64,000 nt of DNA from assembly GCA_021432635.1 (NCBI GenBank), contig MU270018.1:627579-691578 (forward strand), given 5' to 3'. Shown one piece after another: positions 31,294 to 43,449 of this stretch (the first letter of the stretch is position 1; each line of letters opens with the position of its first letter). A program made the position numbers and the translations under genes. This stretch comes from Thozetella sp. PMI_491. Lineage: Eukaryota > Ascomycota > Sordariomycetes > Chaetosphaeriales > Chaetosphaeriaceae. The notes under the pieces are model-generated. The model had not been told where the DNA came from. It saw only the letters and a program-made list of their open reading frames with translations, and ran no database searches.

Positions 31294-34200
31294 TCACGTC
31301 GCCTCAGCGAAGCCATTTTCCGACATCGATGTCTCCCTCTCCAAGTCCAAGCTTTCCTTCTCCTTCCGGGCCTTCTTGCCGAAGTTGCTCAGCCACCTGG
31401 CCGGCGTCTTTGGGTCCTTACCCCCCTTAGCGCTCGTTGCCCCGATGCTGGGGCTACTCGTGACGCTGTCGTAGTTACGCAGGCCGGCGGAGGCCGTCTC
31501 ATCGGCCAGCTCGTCAAAGTCGCCGATGCTGGTGCGCTCCAGCGACAGGGTGCCTAGGCCTTTGTCCGAGTTGGCCGCGCTCGCGTTGCTACCTGGGCCT
31601 TTCTTAAAGAGGCTCGAGTCCTTGCCGCCGAGGCGGCCAGGCAGGCTGAACTTGCCCGAGCTGCCCTTGCGGAACAGCTTGCGGACGACGTTCTCGTCCT
31701 TGACGCTGGGCCCGCCGACGCCGGTACTGGTCGAGTCCGATGTGGTATTGGAGAATGACATGTCAAGCGACAGCGATTCGCGGGACTCGGACACCGACGT
31801 CTGGGTGTTGATGGAGAAAGCATCCCGGGACTTGCGCGAGTCCGGCGGCGACTCGATCTCGATCGAGGGCGCCGTGGCTGTGTCCGGTGTGGTCGCAATC
31901 GGATCTTTGCTCTTCGACTTGTCCTTGGCATCCTTGGCCTTGTCCTTGGACTTGTCCTTCGACTTCTTGTCCTTGTCCTTGCCGGCTTCCTTCTCGCGCT
32001 CTCTGTCCTTGTCCGTCTTGGATTTGCTGAACAGTGAGCCGATGAAGGCCGGTGCGTTCGGGTTCAAGCGGCCAAGAGCCTTTGACGATGCCGGTAGCCG
32101 GCTGCCAATGACACCAACCTGGCTGGCATTGGGCATCGTCTCCTCGTCCAAGATCTCGTCGTCTGCCGACGCCAAGGTGGTCTTGAGAGCCGAGGGTGAA
32201 CCGTGAAGCGAGGGTCGCCGGGACGGATTTCTAGACCACGCGCCGGGCACGTCAGGCGACCAGATCCTGCTCTGCTTGAGCGAAGTCGCGTCCGAATGCG
32301 GCGGGGGGCCCCAGATGGAGCTCGAGTCCGTGGACGGCCGCGGGAACTCGTTCGAAGCGATGCTGGCCGGGCGTGGGCTGCTCGGGTCGCGCGCGGAGAA
32401 GATGGCGCTGGCAGCTCGGTGCGAGTGAGAAAAGGGGTTCAGGTTTCTAGCCGAGAACATCCTTGATCCGATCACATGGCCTTCCATGATGTCGGGGCCC
32501 GCCGAGTTCCGGTTGAACATGTTCCAGGTGCCGGACAGGCTGATCCTGCGCTTGTTGCCGAGGCCTTCGGCGTCATCCGTCTGCCTGGGGAACGACTGGC
32601 TCTGCCCGTGCTTGAGGCTGCCCAGCATCGGGCCGCTCTCGTCGGCGATCTTGGCAGCCCGAGACCGCTGGAAGGAGAAGAGATTGCCCAGCTTATTGGT
32701 GCTAGACTCGGTGGCAACGGGCGAGGCCGGCCCGTTGAGCGACCCTCGATCCGTCGTGTCATTGACGAAGGGCGGGAAGGGTAGGTTGTGAGACGAGCCG
32801 TGCGGGCTCGACAGCATGCTCAGCGACCGTCCCGAGGATGCCGGCGACTGGGGAGCATTCTCCGGAGACTCGCTGAGCGGCGGGATGAAGGGGTCTGGGT
32901 CAAATCTCGAAGTAGGGCTTGGTTCGTCGTCATCGATGTCATCCAGGATGCTCGAGGGGAGAAGCGCCGTAGCCGAAGGGCTTAGCGGGGCGTTAGACGC
33001 TCGTATGCTTGCCTCGTCTAGACGAGGAAGCATGTCGGTCGAGAGATCCATGTATGGGCCGGGGGCAAAGCCAGGGGGAGCATTCAGGCCGCGTGCACTG
33101 GCGAAGCCGGTGGAAGCCGTGATATTGGGGTCGATCTGGGAGTAGGCAGGCAAGGGGGACGACAGCGAGACGTTGGACAGCGAGTTGCTGGTCCGACTCC
33201 GTCGCTTCAGGTGGTTGATGGCCGCGTTGTCGAATTCCAAGCCAGAGGTGTTGGTTTGGCTGTACAAGCCATAGTTGGCCGCAGGGATGTGGTTGATCTG
33301 GAGGTTGAGGATCCGTATCTGATCCTCGTTGCGGCGATATGTCCTCTGTTCGTTTAGGAGGGCCTCCTGCAGCTGCCTCTGCCGCCGGTGCCACTCCTTC
33401 CTAAACTCAGAGTCCTTCTCAGCCCACTCCAGGTCGTCCTCGCCACCCGGGAGGCGCTTCCTCTCGTCCTCAAGCTCCCTCACCTGGTCTCTACGCTCCT
33501 TCAACTCGGCTTCAAGGCGCGCGCAATCTTTGTGGAGATTCGCGTTGGTTTCCTGGAGACACACCTCTTTGGAGACACGTTCCTTCTCGAGCTCCTTCTT
33601 CTGCTGCTCGAAGTTCGACTGGTCGACCCGCATCTTCTCCATGTCCTTGTCCCACTTGCTCATGTTGTCCTGGTACTTGGCTCGTTCCTTGTGCTTCTCC
33701 TTCAGCACCTTCTCCTTCTGGGCCCGGCGCTGCATGGTGTCGCGCATGGTCCTGTCGGTGGCGTTCATCTCCCTCTTCAGCTTTTCGGTTTGCTCCTCCT
33801 TCTTCTTCTGCTCTCTCTTCCTCTCCAATTTCTCCGCCTCCAGCTCGTCTAGCAGCCGCCTGTTCTCGCCATCCTCCTTGGCGATCAGCATGGCCGTCTC
33901 CTCGGTCTCCTTCCGTATGCTCTCAAATCTTTCGGTTAGCTCCGGGAGCGACTTCTCCGCGGTGCCGTTCGCATCTTCTCGCAACGGTGCTGCTTGGTCT
34001 AGGCTTGTCGTGGATGGTGAGTGCCGCCGGCCAACCGTATTGCGCCGCGGTCCCGAAGTACCTCCCGAGCTGCCATCCCTGGCCGGAGAGGGCATGGAAT
34101 CCTGGGTTGCCGCATTCTCGATGACGGGGATGGAGCTCCGAGATCCTCCATGCTCGTCCCCGTGGTCGCCGCCCGAAGGGCCGTGGTGGTCGTCTGTCTG

Positions 34201-35024
34201 GAAGTTGGCCGGCAGGCGGGAATTGCCCAGTCCGGGGCGCCCGTCTTGGGTAAAGGTGCGTAGCCTGATGACGCGGCTGCCTGCTTGGAAGTTGTTGTGG
34301 CCAACCGCAATCACGCGCACGTTGTAGAAGTGATTCGGCTTCAGGCCGCTCACAACGATGGCCGACTCCTGGTTGGAAGCGACCTCTCCGACTAGCCGGC
34401 TAGGTTAGACTCTTTTGTCCCGGACAAGGTATGCAGTTCGCGGGAGGGGAAACCGCGCGGGCCGTGCTCACCAACTACCCCATTAACCTGAATCAAGAAT
34501 TTCTCCACGGGTCGGTTCGCCGGGTAGCGTGTCCAGTTCACTGTCGCCGCATCGGAGCGGATGCCGGCGAGCGAGACGTCGGGAGGGTCCGGGACATCGA
34601 CGCCGAGTATGTTGATGAGCTCGGGTACGGGCTTCCACAACGTCTGCCAAGCGCGCCGCACCAGCCTGCACCGCAATCAAGGAACACGTCAGACTCGGAG
34701 GCCCCCTGCTGATTGTGATCACGCGAGGGGAGGGGGGGAGGGGACAACGTACCACACGACCGCAGCTCCCGTCAACACCATGTTGGCATGGTTTGCGGCG
34801 ACGAGATCGATACAGAGGGCAGCGACAGCCTTAACACCGGTAGCGTAGGCCGAGTTGGAGTCACCCGACAAGATGGGGGAGGCGACGACGCAGAGGAGGA
34901 GGAGGACGATGGGAGCGATGAGCTTGACCCGGGCGCTATTAGGCTGGGTAAAGGACCAGGCGAGGACGGTGTGGGCAATCAGAAGTGTTGGAAACAGCAG
35001 CGACGCCCAAGAGGTCCATGACAT
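31294..35024 (-). CDS. Multi-pass membrane protein with fibronectin type III domain and long coiled coil (1187 aa)
   Basis: Three exons, 34753-35024, 34472-34665 and 31294-34391 (introns of 87 and 80 bp), keep one frame throughout. The N-terminus has three hydrophobic helices (about residues 5-22, 31-52 and 62-92). A fibronectin type III-like domain spans about 110-190, with PDPPDVSLAGIRSDAATVNW at its start and GLKPNHFYNVRVIAVG near its end. A Ser/Pro linker leads to a long charged coiled coil (about 300-510) rich in Glu/Lys/Arg. A large disordered Ser/Pro region follows. A lysine/aspartate repeat block (KDKDKKSKDKSKDKAKDAKD) lies at about 950-990, and a basic stretch lies near the end. I know no experimentally studied member. 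The architecture suggests a membrane-tethered scaffold with a cytoplasmic coiled coil, but side and organelle are inference. Confidence 0.88.
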
Positions 35025-38000
35025 AGCGGTGCGATCACACAAGAAGTAGTCCAGGCGGCGAACCTTTCTGCAGAGGAGAGGAGGACTCGGGCCGGTGGCG
35101 GGTCGGGGGTAGAAAAGGGGAAACCGAAAGATTGGGGGAGGGGGTGTGGTGGTCCAGGCAGATCGAGGCAATAAAAAAAGGAATGACTTATTAAGGCTGC
35201 GGGAAGCAATACGCAGTACACAACCGTGACAACAAAATGATGGACCCCCGCTTTCTCTCTCGTTTTTCTGGCAAGGAAGGAAATTGACTGGCGGATCAAG
35301 AAAAGAGAGCTGCTGGAGAAGAGGGAAAATCCTACCTTGGCCTGGCGGAGAAAGAAAAAAGGATGGAGATTGGAGTATGTCAAGCGCCCGGACGAGCATG
35401 TTAGCGCATGAAGGGCTCTTTGATCCATGCTGACCGCTCCTGTCTTGGTGCACGGATGCCCCTGCAAGCCCACCTCCAATGGGCCCCCCGATGGCTGATA
35501 TTTCGGCAGTGGGCGATCTAGGCGGCGCACAACTCCCGCTCCATGGTGCGCCTGCCCTGCCAGCCTGCCCCGAGGTGCAGGCCACACACACAGCGGGCGC
35601 CCGTGAAGGGTGAGGGGGACTCGTGCGCGTGCTATCGCGCTCAAAGGTTGGTTGTGCTGCATAGTGGCGTCAAGGGCCATCACCCTCAGACTTTTTTTTT
35701 TTTCGTTTCTTTTTTAATTCTTCTTTAGGCTCCAGGGTCTATTCTCCTATCCTAGGTAGTCCTCTCCGTGTCAATGGATCAACGAGCACCCACAGGGTCT
35801 CGTGGGCAGGCTTTCTCCCGCCTCTTGTTCGCTCTGGCGTGCCCGCTGCATCAACGCACGCTAAATACGTAATGACTGACAGCAGGGCGAGGCCATCGCG
35901 ACGAGGGCGAGAGGGGCGACAACCGAGACCGCGCCCTGCAGCGGGCGATGTTAAGGCAGGCATGCTGTGTTATACACGGACGCGAGTTGTTCTTTCTTTG
36001 GCTTTGTTAGTAGCAGCCTAGCGCGCCTCGCTAGCTGGGGGTGGCATGACGCCAGCTAGGATCGCCCCCCCGCGAAACTTTTTCAGTGGGAATCCACGAA
36101 CCCTTCCACCCCCCTTTCGCGCCTCGTTTTCCCTCGGCCTTATTCGCCGAGATCGTCCTCCCTCCGTTCGAATGCGCTTTATCCTGGCCGTAACCGGTAA
36201 TTGTCCGGGCTTCTTATTGCCCTCGCACAAGGCGCTTTCTCTATTCCCTCTTCCTCTTCCTTTTCTCTTTCGGGGTATTACGGCAGATGCCGCACTTGCT
36301 GTATCTTTGGGAATATCACTGGCCTATCTAGCGAGGCTGTTGGCTGACAGGATCGCTCCCTCTTGCATTTCACATGCACATGCTTTCCTCCCCGCCCTCC
36401 CCTTTTTGCCAGCGAGACATGATAAGCTGGCCAACTGCGGGGCCTTACCTCGAACCTCGGGATACACTATAGCGGCATGTACTTCAGGCAGAGATGGATG
36501 TCTCGACTTTAGCTGCAACGGTTGCGGAGGGTGGCGCCGGGTCGGAGACGTGATGGTGTGAAGCAAAGGTAGGCAGTACAGCAGAAGCTAGGTAGGTAGC
36601 TGGTTGTGAGTACATGCTAGGTAGTTAGTATTTCACAGCCCCTTTCGGGATCGGCTCCTCGGGGATCAAGTCGGGGTCCGGTTCCCAAGAGGCTGTCCGC
36701 TGCCGAATAAAGCGACGTAGCAAACAATGAGTGCATAGAACCGAATTACAAGGGTTGCACAGGTGCTTTTCGGCTTGTATCCACATGGGATGGCAAGATG
36801 GCAAAGCACATGCACAGTCGAGAGCCCACTCGGATGCGCATGCTCCAGTAAGCTCCCTGGCGTTTAGCCCGCCTAGCCGCGCAGAATGCAGAACGACTCT
36901 GAGCAAGTGTGCTTTGCATCTTTGCGCTTCCCTCGCAGCGCGTGCTCAGTACTCAGCGCCCCTGCCGCCATCGTCTTCCCAAGGGTCAGTCAATGAAGGC
37001 TCAAGAAGGGACCCCCCCCCCCAGGCAACAAGGGGTCCTCACCCTTTTTCTGCCCTCCCCCTCCTCTCTCCCTTCTCCGCCCCGCCCCGCCCGTCAAGAG
37101 CATTACTCCGTACACATGCCACCGGCCCATTGGCCGTCGTTGGAGGAGAAGAATGCGGGACGGCCGGGAATGCGGGGGATTGGCACCGTTGAGCTGGCCC
37201 GGACGCTGGGCCCGTCATCAATCTGCTTCGGCGCCTAATAGGGGGTCGATGCTGCTCGCGCGGTCTCAGTCTGGGGGTCCGGGTCTTTCCTCTGTTTCTT
37301 CTTCTCTCCCTCTCCCTCTCTTTTTCTCGGTCCCGCAGGCGGCTGGCGGGGTCTCCCTACGAATAAGGTACAGAGTATACCCAAAGGGTACATGCCACAT
37401 GCCTCCGCCAAGACATCAATGCCGGGCCGGACGCCACTGGATCGGCCGGTGCACCCCAGAAGAGTGCAGCTTGCTTGGGGGTGCCAGAAGGGCCTAGGCC
37501 CCGTGGCGCTCATGCCGCGCCGGCCGTCATCATGGCCGCGTCAGGAGTCGGCAAGAACAGGTAGATCGGCCTGGCAAAGGGCAGAGAGGCACCTGGCAGC
37601 TTTGCCCCCCCCTCTTCTTCCCCTCCAATATTTTACGTAGATGGACAAGGAAACGAGGCATGCTGAGCCGGCCCGTGCGTAATCGGTAATAGTCTTTGTC
37701 CAAACGGGCTGGCGAACTTCCTGGGGGGCGGCTGGAAAGGGTCATTCGGGCCATGCCCAGATGATGACATCACCTGACCCGAGTCATAGAGGCGACCCGA
37801 CATTGCACAGGGCCTGGGCGACAGGGGACTATTGGCCGTGCTCCCAGTCGGCTTGCGCCGGCAACGTAGCGCTGCGCTCAATTGTTGGGGAGTGCCACTC
37901 ACCAGCTGCGGCCCTGCCACGCCCGCCCGCCAACATGTGCTGCTGCTGCTCAGCTCCTCCGAAATCCTCCCATCCCAACACGCACCGGGGTAGCCTCTAG

Positions 38001-38663
38001 GATCTATTCTGTGTTTTTTTTTTTTTTTACTCCCTCTCTCACTCTCTTCCTCGATTTCTTCTCTCCTCCTCCTGCTTCACTTGTGTGACCCAATCCCGAC
38101 TCTTCCCTCTCTCTCCTCGCCTTGTTCCCCATTCCATGCAGGCTTGGCTGCGTGTTTGTTAATTTTTTGGCAGCTCCATCGGTCCTCACTGCAGCTGCTG
38201 CTCCCTTGTAAATGCGCTTTGCTGCATGCAGGCGTCCCGGCCGTGCTTTCACTCGTTTCGCCCGTCTCACATCTTCATTTCGGCCGCCCGCCACCCAGCT
38301 CTCCCACGCTCGATCCCATTCTTGGCCGAGGCGCTGAAAACGGAGACACGTACATAGAAATTGACTGGGCCTCCCTTCCCGATCGCGAGCTCTGGCGCAC
38401 CGGCTTCCCAAGTCGAACCGCAACGGACGCCAAAGAAGTTTGGCTGGTCCGTAGTACATACTAGCACGCCTTTGGGAGATCCCAAAGATCCCACGTGGGT
38501 CCGAGCCGAGGCATCAAAGAAACGACCTCAGGCACTCCAGGGCCCCGGGTCCGCGAAAGCGAACGCCGGCAGACCCCTTCCCACCTCCCGCACTGCATTG
38601 CGCAGACCAGCTCCCGACCAAGCGGCGTGACAACCGCCCCCCTCCCCTCCCAGGCTCGTCACT
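35025..38663. other. Intergenic region between the FN3 gene and PAH1 (3.6 kb)
   Basis: The two genes are divergent, so both promoters and leaders lie here. The stretch just before 38664 is C/T-rich with a 17-base T run near 38014-38031, suggesting a long pyrimidine-rich PAH1 leader. Open frames such as 36046-36561 (plus) and 37153-37497 (plus) have no recognisable family. No RNA gene or transposon is visible. Confidence 0.5.
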
Positions 38664-41046
38664 ATGCAGTACGTGAGGAACCTCAGCGATTCCGTGTCCA
38701 CGGCCTGGAACTCGATCAACCCGGCCACCCTCAGCGGCGCCATCGACGTAATCGTCGTCGAGCAGGAGGATGGCAGCCTGGCTTGCTCCCCGTTCCACGT
38801 CCGCTTCGGCAAGTTCTCGCTGCTGCGCCCCTACGAGAAGAAGGTCGAGTTCAAGGTCAATGGCGTCAAGCAGGATTACTCCATGAAGCTTGGCGAGGGC
38901 GGCGAGGCCTTCTTCGTATTCGAGACTACCGACACGATCCCCCAGAGCTTGCAGACGTCGCCGCTCGTCTCCCCCGCCTCGAGCCCCCCGTTCCAGGCTT
39001 CGCGCCCGGGCTCTCCCCTACAAGAGCCTGACTCCCTGGACCTTAATGACGAAGGAAGACCGTCTTCTGCAGGCTTCCAGCGGCCGCCTCCCACCGCTCT
39101 GTACTCGGTCCAGGGCCGCGATGGTACGTAACGACCCCCATACGCTTCACGTGCTCCCTGCAAAGCTCCCTCTCTGACCGCACACAGGCCTGCTCACCCC
39201 GCGCTCGACCTCGCCGGAGCTTTCCAAGGGCTATCCCAAAGATGGAGACTGGTCTCCGCAGCGACCCTACAGCGACGACATCCTCCGCCAGTCGGCACGA
39301 AAGAAGTCCGTCAGCCAAGACAACGACGACGAGAACGATCCCGACAGCCCCAGGTTGTCGGACAGATCGCATAGCCCACCGCCGCCCCTCGCGGCCCCGG
39401 AGGCGCTTCAGAGAGCCATCACCATCTCCAAGGAGCTGTCGGCCGTAAACATCCCAACGCACATCACCGAGACCGGTGACCTGATGCTTGATATGACGGG
39501 ATTCAAGAACAGCGATGAAGAAGCCTTCCGGGCCGAGATTATGGCACGCAAGGTCCTGACCGAGGAACTAGACGGCAACTACGACGTCGGTGCGCTGTTC
39601 GGCATGGATGAGCACGGAAACCTCTGGATCTACAGCAGCGAGGAGGCTAAAGATGCAGCCATGAAGAGGACCGTGGAGGCTTCGATGCACGGTCCCAACT
39701 CTCTGATCAGCGACGCCGCGTCGGATCCTGGCTACCACAGCGATGGCAGCGACCTCACCACGGCTCCGACCATCTCTGGGCATAGGCGATCCGAATCGGA
39801 TGTGGGACAAATGGCATTACACACGCCTCCCTCCTCGCCCGGCTCTCCCGCCGCTGGCGACCCCAACCGGAACTACGCTAAGACGCTGCGTCTGACCAGT
39901 GACCAGCTGAAGGCCCTCGATCTGAAGGCTGGTGAGAACACAATAAGCTTCACGGTTAATCGAGCGACTTGCTCCGCAAACATGTACCTCTGGAGGCACG
40001 ATATCCCTGTCGTCATCTCAGACATCGACGGGACCATCACTAAGTCAGACGCCCTTGGCCAGGTGCTGAACATGATCGGGCGTGACTGGACCCATGCAGG
40101 CGTTGCCAAGCTTTACAGCGATATCGTCGCTAATGGGTACAACATCATGTACCTCACAAGTCGAGGCGTTGGACAAGCCGACACCACCAGGGCGTACCTT
40201 GCGGGTATCCTCCAAGATAACTACCGCCTGCCCCGCGGGCCGACGATCCTCTCGCCGGACAGGACCATGGCAGCTCTCCGACGGGAGATCTACCTGCGGA
40301 AGCCGCATGTCTTCAAGATGTCGACGCTCCGCGACATACGCAACCTGTATGGGCCGGAGCGGACCCCCTTTTATGCCGGGTTCGGCAACCGGTTCACAGA
40401 CCAGATCTCGTACCGGACGGTGGATGTTCCCCGCAACCGCATCTTCACCATCAACTCGAACGCCGAGGTGTCGATGGATCTCCTGAGTCTGAACAAGATG
40501 AAGCTGAGCTACGTCAACATGACCGAGGTCGTGGACCACTACTTCCCACCCGTCAGCACGCTGGTGAAGGGCGGCGGTGAAGAGTACACCGACTTCCGCT
40601 ACTGGCGCGATCAGCCTCTAGATCTTGATGAGTTTTCCGCCAGCGGCTCAGACGAAGACCAAGACGATCACGAGAGCCAGTACGCCGAGGAGGATGACGA
40701 GGAGGTCGGTGACGCGATGGGCGACAGCTACATCTCTCGCGCGTCAATCGACGAATACTCGGCCGACGAGTATGGCGAGGGCAGCATCATGAGCGGAGAG
40801 TACGAGGAAGGCGAGGAGCGGATGATGAGCTCGATCATGGAGGGCGTCGAAGAAGAAGACGCCGACGACGAGGACGAAGAGGACGGTGAGGCTGAAGACG
40901 AGGCGAAGCTTCAGGCGCCCCTTTCGAAGCCAAAGGCGCCCTCCCCGCGCATCGCCGTGAAAGACGTGAGCGCCGAGATGGTCACCGGCGTGAAGAACCT
41001 AAGCATGGAGAAGGAACTCGAGGAGTCCCCCAAGCAGGTTCAGTAA
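38664..41046 (+). CDS. PAH1: Phosphatidate phosphatase, lipin family
   Basis: Two exons, 38664-39123 and 39188-41046 (64-bp intron), encode 772 residues. The N-LIP domain is at about 1-100, opening MQYVRNLSDSVSTAWNSINP, and includes Gly80 (GEGGEAFFVFE), at the same position as the glycine essential in yeast Pah1. The HAD-type catalytic C-LIP domain contains DIDGT at residues 432-436 and YLTSRGVGQADTTR, followed by a WRDQ segment. The tail (about 600-772) is extremely acidic, with runs of Asp/Glu, as in yeast where it helps recruit the Nem1-Spo7 phosphatase. Pah1 converts phosphatidate to diacylglycerol at the ER/nuclear membrane, steering lipid toward storage fat and restraining phospholipid synthesis. 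Ser/Pro-rich segments offer many likely phosphorylation sites. Also known as ned1 in fission yeast. Confidence 0.96.
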
Positions 41047-41775
41047 TTCGGGCGACACAGCTGTACAAATTTAGACGCATTTCAACATGGAGCGAAACAT
41101 GGAGGAGGGGACAGGGGACCCCCCCCCCCCCCACGACCGGGGTGCATTTACAGATTACAGAACAGGTGCAGGAGCAGGCGGGAAGAAATACCTGGTGGGC
41201 GATACTATGATACTCGGCTCATGTTTCAACATTAGACAGGAGGGCTAGCCCAAGTTTGTTAGTCCTTACCTCCTCATCGAGGCATAGCACGGCGTTGGCT
41301 GGCTTTTGGGTCTTCGTTCGCAGGTACACCTCGTGCAATGTTCAGTTCGTGTACGTTAATCACATTCGACGATGAAGCCGAGTACCAATAGAATAAAGGT
41401 GTCTGCTTGTTCAGCTTCTTCTCCATTTGGTCTCTCTCTTCCTGGAGTTTCCTTAGCTAAGCCACGGTTGCTGCTTACATGTTGGGCCTTCACACAAGGC
41501 GGGACGCAAGCCGAGGTACCAGCCGGATGAAAAATATGAGCCCGAATGACACTCTATTAATGGCTTTTGTTTCTAGATAGCGGCGGTGCAACTACCTAGG
41601 GGGACTGTAACCAGACGCCGCCTCGGTATCCTTCAATCCCAGTGTCCCCTCCCTTGCGCCCCAAACGCCGGGCTTGAGAAACCCCTTCTCTGTAATTGTG
41701 TGTCTTTGATACAACAGGCATCGCAGCAGTCGCCTTGCCGCCTTGCCATGGCGAGGTCGACGGCCTGTACCATGC
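41047..41775. other. Convergent 3' region, PAH1 / TAF9
   Basis: These 729 bp contain a 14-base C run (41119-41132) shortly after the PAH1 stop. The frame at 41586-41915 (plus) overlaps the TAF9 end and has no recognisable family. Nothing else is visible. Confidence 0.5.
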
Positions 41776-42645
41776 CTAATCCTCCATCATATCGTCATCC
41801 ACGTCGTCCCCGAAGATATCGGCCGCAGTGCCTCCTTCCACATCCTCTCCGCCAACCTCCTCGACGCCCTCCATGGCATCGCCGCCGCCTTCGGCGCCTG
41901 CCCCGCCAAGGTTGATCTCGGGCATCTCCTCGTCCTCGTCCTCGTTATCGTCGTCGTCCTCCTCCGCGCCGGCCCACACGTCCCTCAGGCCCCAGCTCGT
42001 GCCCGTCAGCACGAACCGCTCGGAGGGCAGGCGGACCCCCCATTCCGTGGGCGCGACGCGCGGCAGGGCTACCTTGTTGCGCTCCTTGGCAAGCTCCATA
42101 AGCCAGTCTTTGCTCGCGCCGCCGCCGCCAGCCCCGCCACCTCCTCCGCGGTACTGGAAACCCAACCGGCTCGCGATCGCCAGCTGCACGGCGTTGGCCG
42201 TCACGGGCGCCTCTCCGGGAGCTACTGGCACGGCACCGCTTGACGCGCTGGGCTTAGAGCCAGCCTGAGACGTATACGGATCTGCGGCCAGGTGCAGTGC
42301 ATCGCTAAGGATGGCCGAGGTGTGCCGGTAGGCGAAATCGAGGAGCAGCAGTGGGATGCGATGCTCGAAGGCAGTGACGCCCTGGGCAGTGAGCAGCAAT
42401 TCGAGGGTGCGCTGGTCGCGGGGTCGGATCGCAGTGGCGCTGGGCGAGGTTGGTGGCTGATCGGATTGTGTGGTTTGGGTTGCTGGGACCGCGGTGGATG
42501 ATTGGGTGGCCTGCGTGGTGTTCGGCTGAGTCGCGGTGCCTTGCGACTGCGAGGCCTGCGCTTGGGACGACTCGCCGCCACCTTGTGCTTGAGAGGCCGA
42601 GACGCCGTTTGTCTGCGCCGCGCCGGCGAGGGTGGACGACGACAT
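41776..42645 (-). CDS. TAF9: TFIID/SAGA subunit TAF9
   Basis: This intronless frame encodes 289 residues from the ATG at 42643-42645; the longer frame to 42660 begins with TTG. The first 70 residues are Gln/Ser/Thr-rich and disordered. The TAF9 histone-fold domain (about 74-150) begins [25 protein letters not shown] and continues [22 protein letters not shown]. It is interrupted by a Pro/Ala/Ser-rich insertion before the block [15 protein letters not shown]. The conserved [22 protein letters not shown] follows, and the protein ends in a long acidic tail. TAF9 pairs with TAF6 through histone folds in both TFIID and SAGA, in the nucleus. It shares an 804-bp divergent promoter with the histidine gene. 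Confidence 0.95.
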   Translation of the reverse strand: MSSSTLAGAAQTNGVSASQAQGGGESSQAQASQSQGTATQPNTTQATQSSTAVPATQTTQSDQPPTSPSATAIRPRDQRTLELLLTAQGVTAFEHRIPLLLLDFAYRHTSAILSDALHLAADPYTSQAGSKPSASSGAVPVAPGEAPVTANAVQLAIASRLGFQYRGGGGGAGGGGASKDWLMELAKERNKVALPRVAPTEWGVRLPSERFVLTGTSWGLRDVWAGAEEDDDDNEDEDEEMPEINLGGAGAEGGGDAMEGVEEVGGEDVEGGTAADIFGDDVDDDMMED

Positions 42646-43449
42646 CGTAACGAGCGGCAAGAGGTGATATGTGCTGTGCGAGGTCGGGAAATTCCAGGTA
42701 GCGACTGCCAGGACGAGGCGGCCGCTGGGGATGGAAGCTGAGGTCCGGCGGGTTCAGGGTCAAACGGAGCGAGGCTAGGCTGCCTCGCAGACAATGAGAA
42801 CTCTATGGCAGCTCTCAAGTGTCCATCACCGGTCCGCCGGCTTGAATTCGCTATGCGGACGACGTTAGGAAATTTCCGTCGATTGCTGTTGCGCCGAATG
42901 TGTCGTGGGTGTGGAATCTGCCCTCTGCGACTGCGACGATGGGAACGCGAGGTCGATGGTTTAAAAGCTGTCGCGTTTGATGCGAGCCGAGAGCTAAGGT
43001 CAAGTTGGCTGCAGGCGCAGGCGGAAAGGGTCTAGCTGCAAAGCCGCGATTGAGAAATACCCATAGCCATTAGTGTATATCCTATTCAATTATCGAGGGA
43101 ATCATTCAGTTACTGCGATGCCCCTCTTGCTGCCAACTGCTAGCGTACAGTGTAATATTATTCCCTTTGGCTTGGGACCAATCGATAACAAGATAAAAAA
43201 AATGGAGGGGCATTTGCACGTCGACTAACAACCCCACCAGGCCGATTCAGGAGCTCCCCAGAGTCTCACTTTTGCTCGAGGAGTCATAGGTACCAGTTGC
43301 TAGCAAGGACAAGAGCGCCCCGGGACCGCTGTACTCTCTCTCTGGCTCCCATTCCGTCTACTTTCTTCAATTCGTCAGGTCCGTTTGTCGCTCCGCGAAC
43401 CCTGCGAGCTAGGCGATCCAACAACGGCCACAGCAAGTGCAACTCCAAA
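42646..43449. promoter_or_regulatory. Bidirectional promoter, TAF9 / HIS4 (his-3)
   Basis: This 804-bp region lies between divergent start codons. It contains ATGACTC on the minus strand at 43281-43287 (GAGTCAT on plus), a good match to the core of the Gcn4/CPC-1 site TGASTCA. The site is about 163 bp upstream of the histidine gene ATG. General amino-acid control of his-3 by CPC-1 is established in Neurospora, so the site is plausible. In-frame codons upstream of 43450 carry no ATG and are not coding. Confidence 0.5.

Noticed and set aside
36046-36561. 171-codon frame in the FN3/PAH1 intergenic region
   Set aside because: No recognisable motif, low-complexity Leu/Pro content and no splice-supported continuation.
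43297-43449. 51-residue extension of the histidine enzyme
   Set aside because: It opens with TTG and contains no ATG. The ATG at 43450 gives the expected length.
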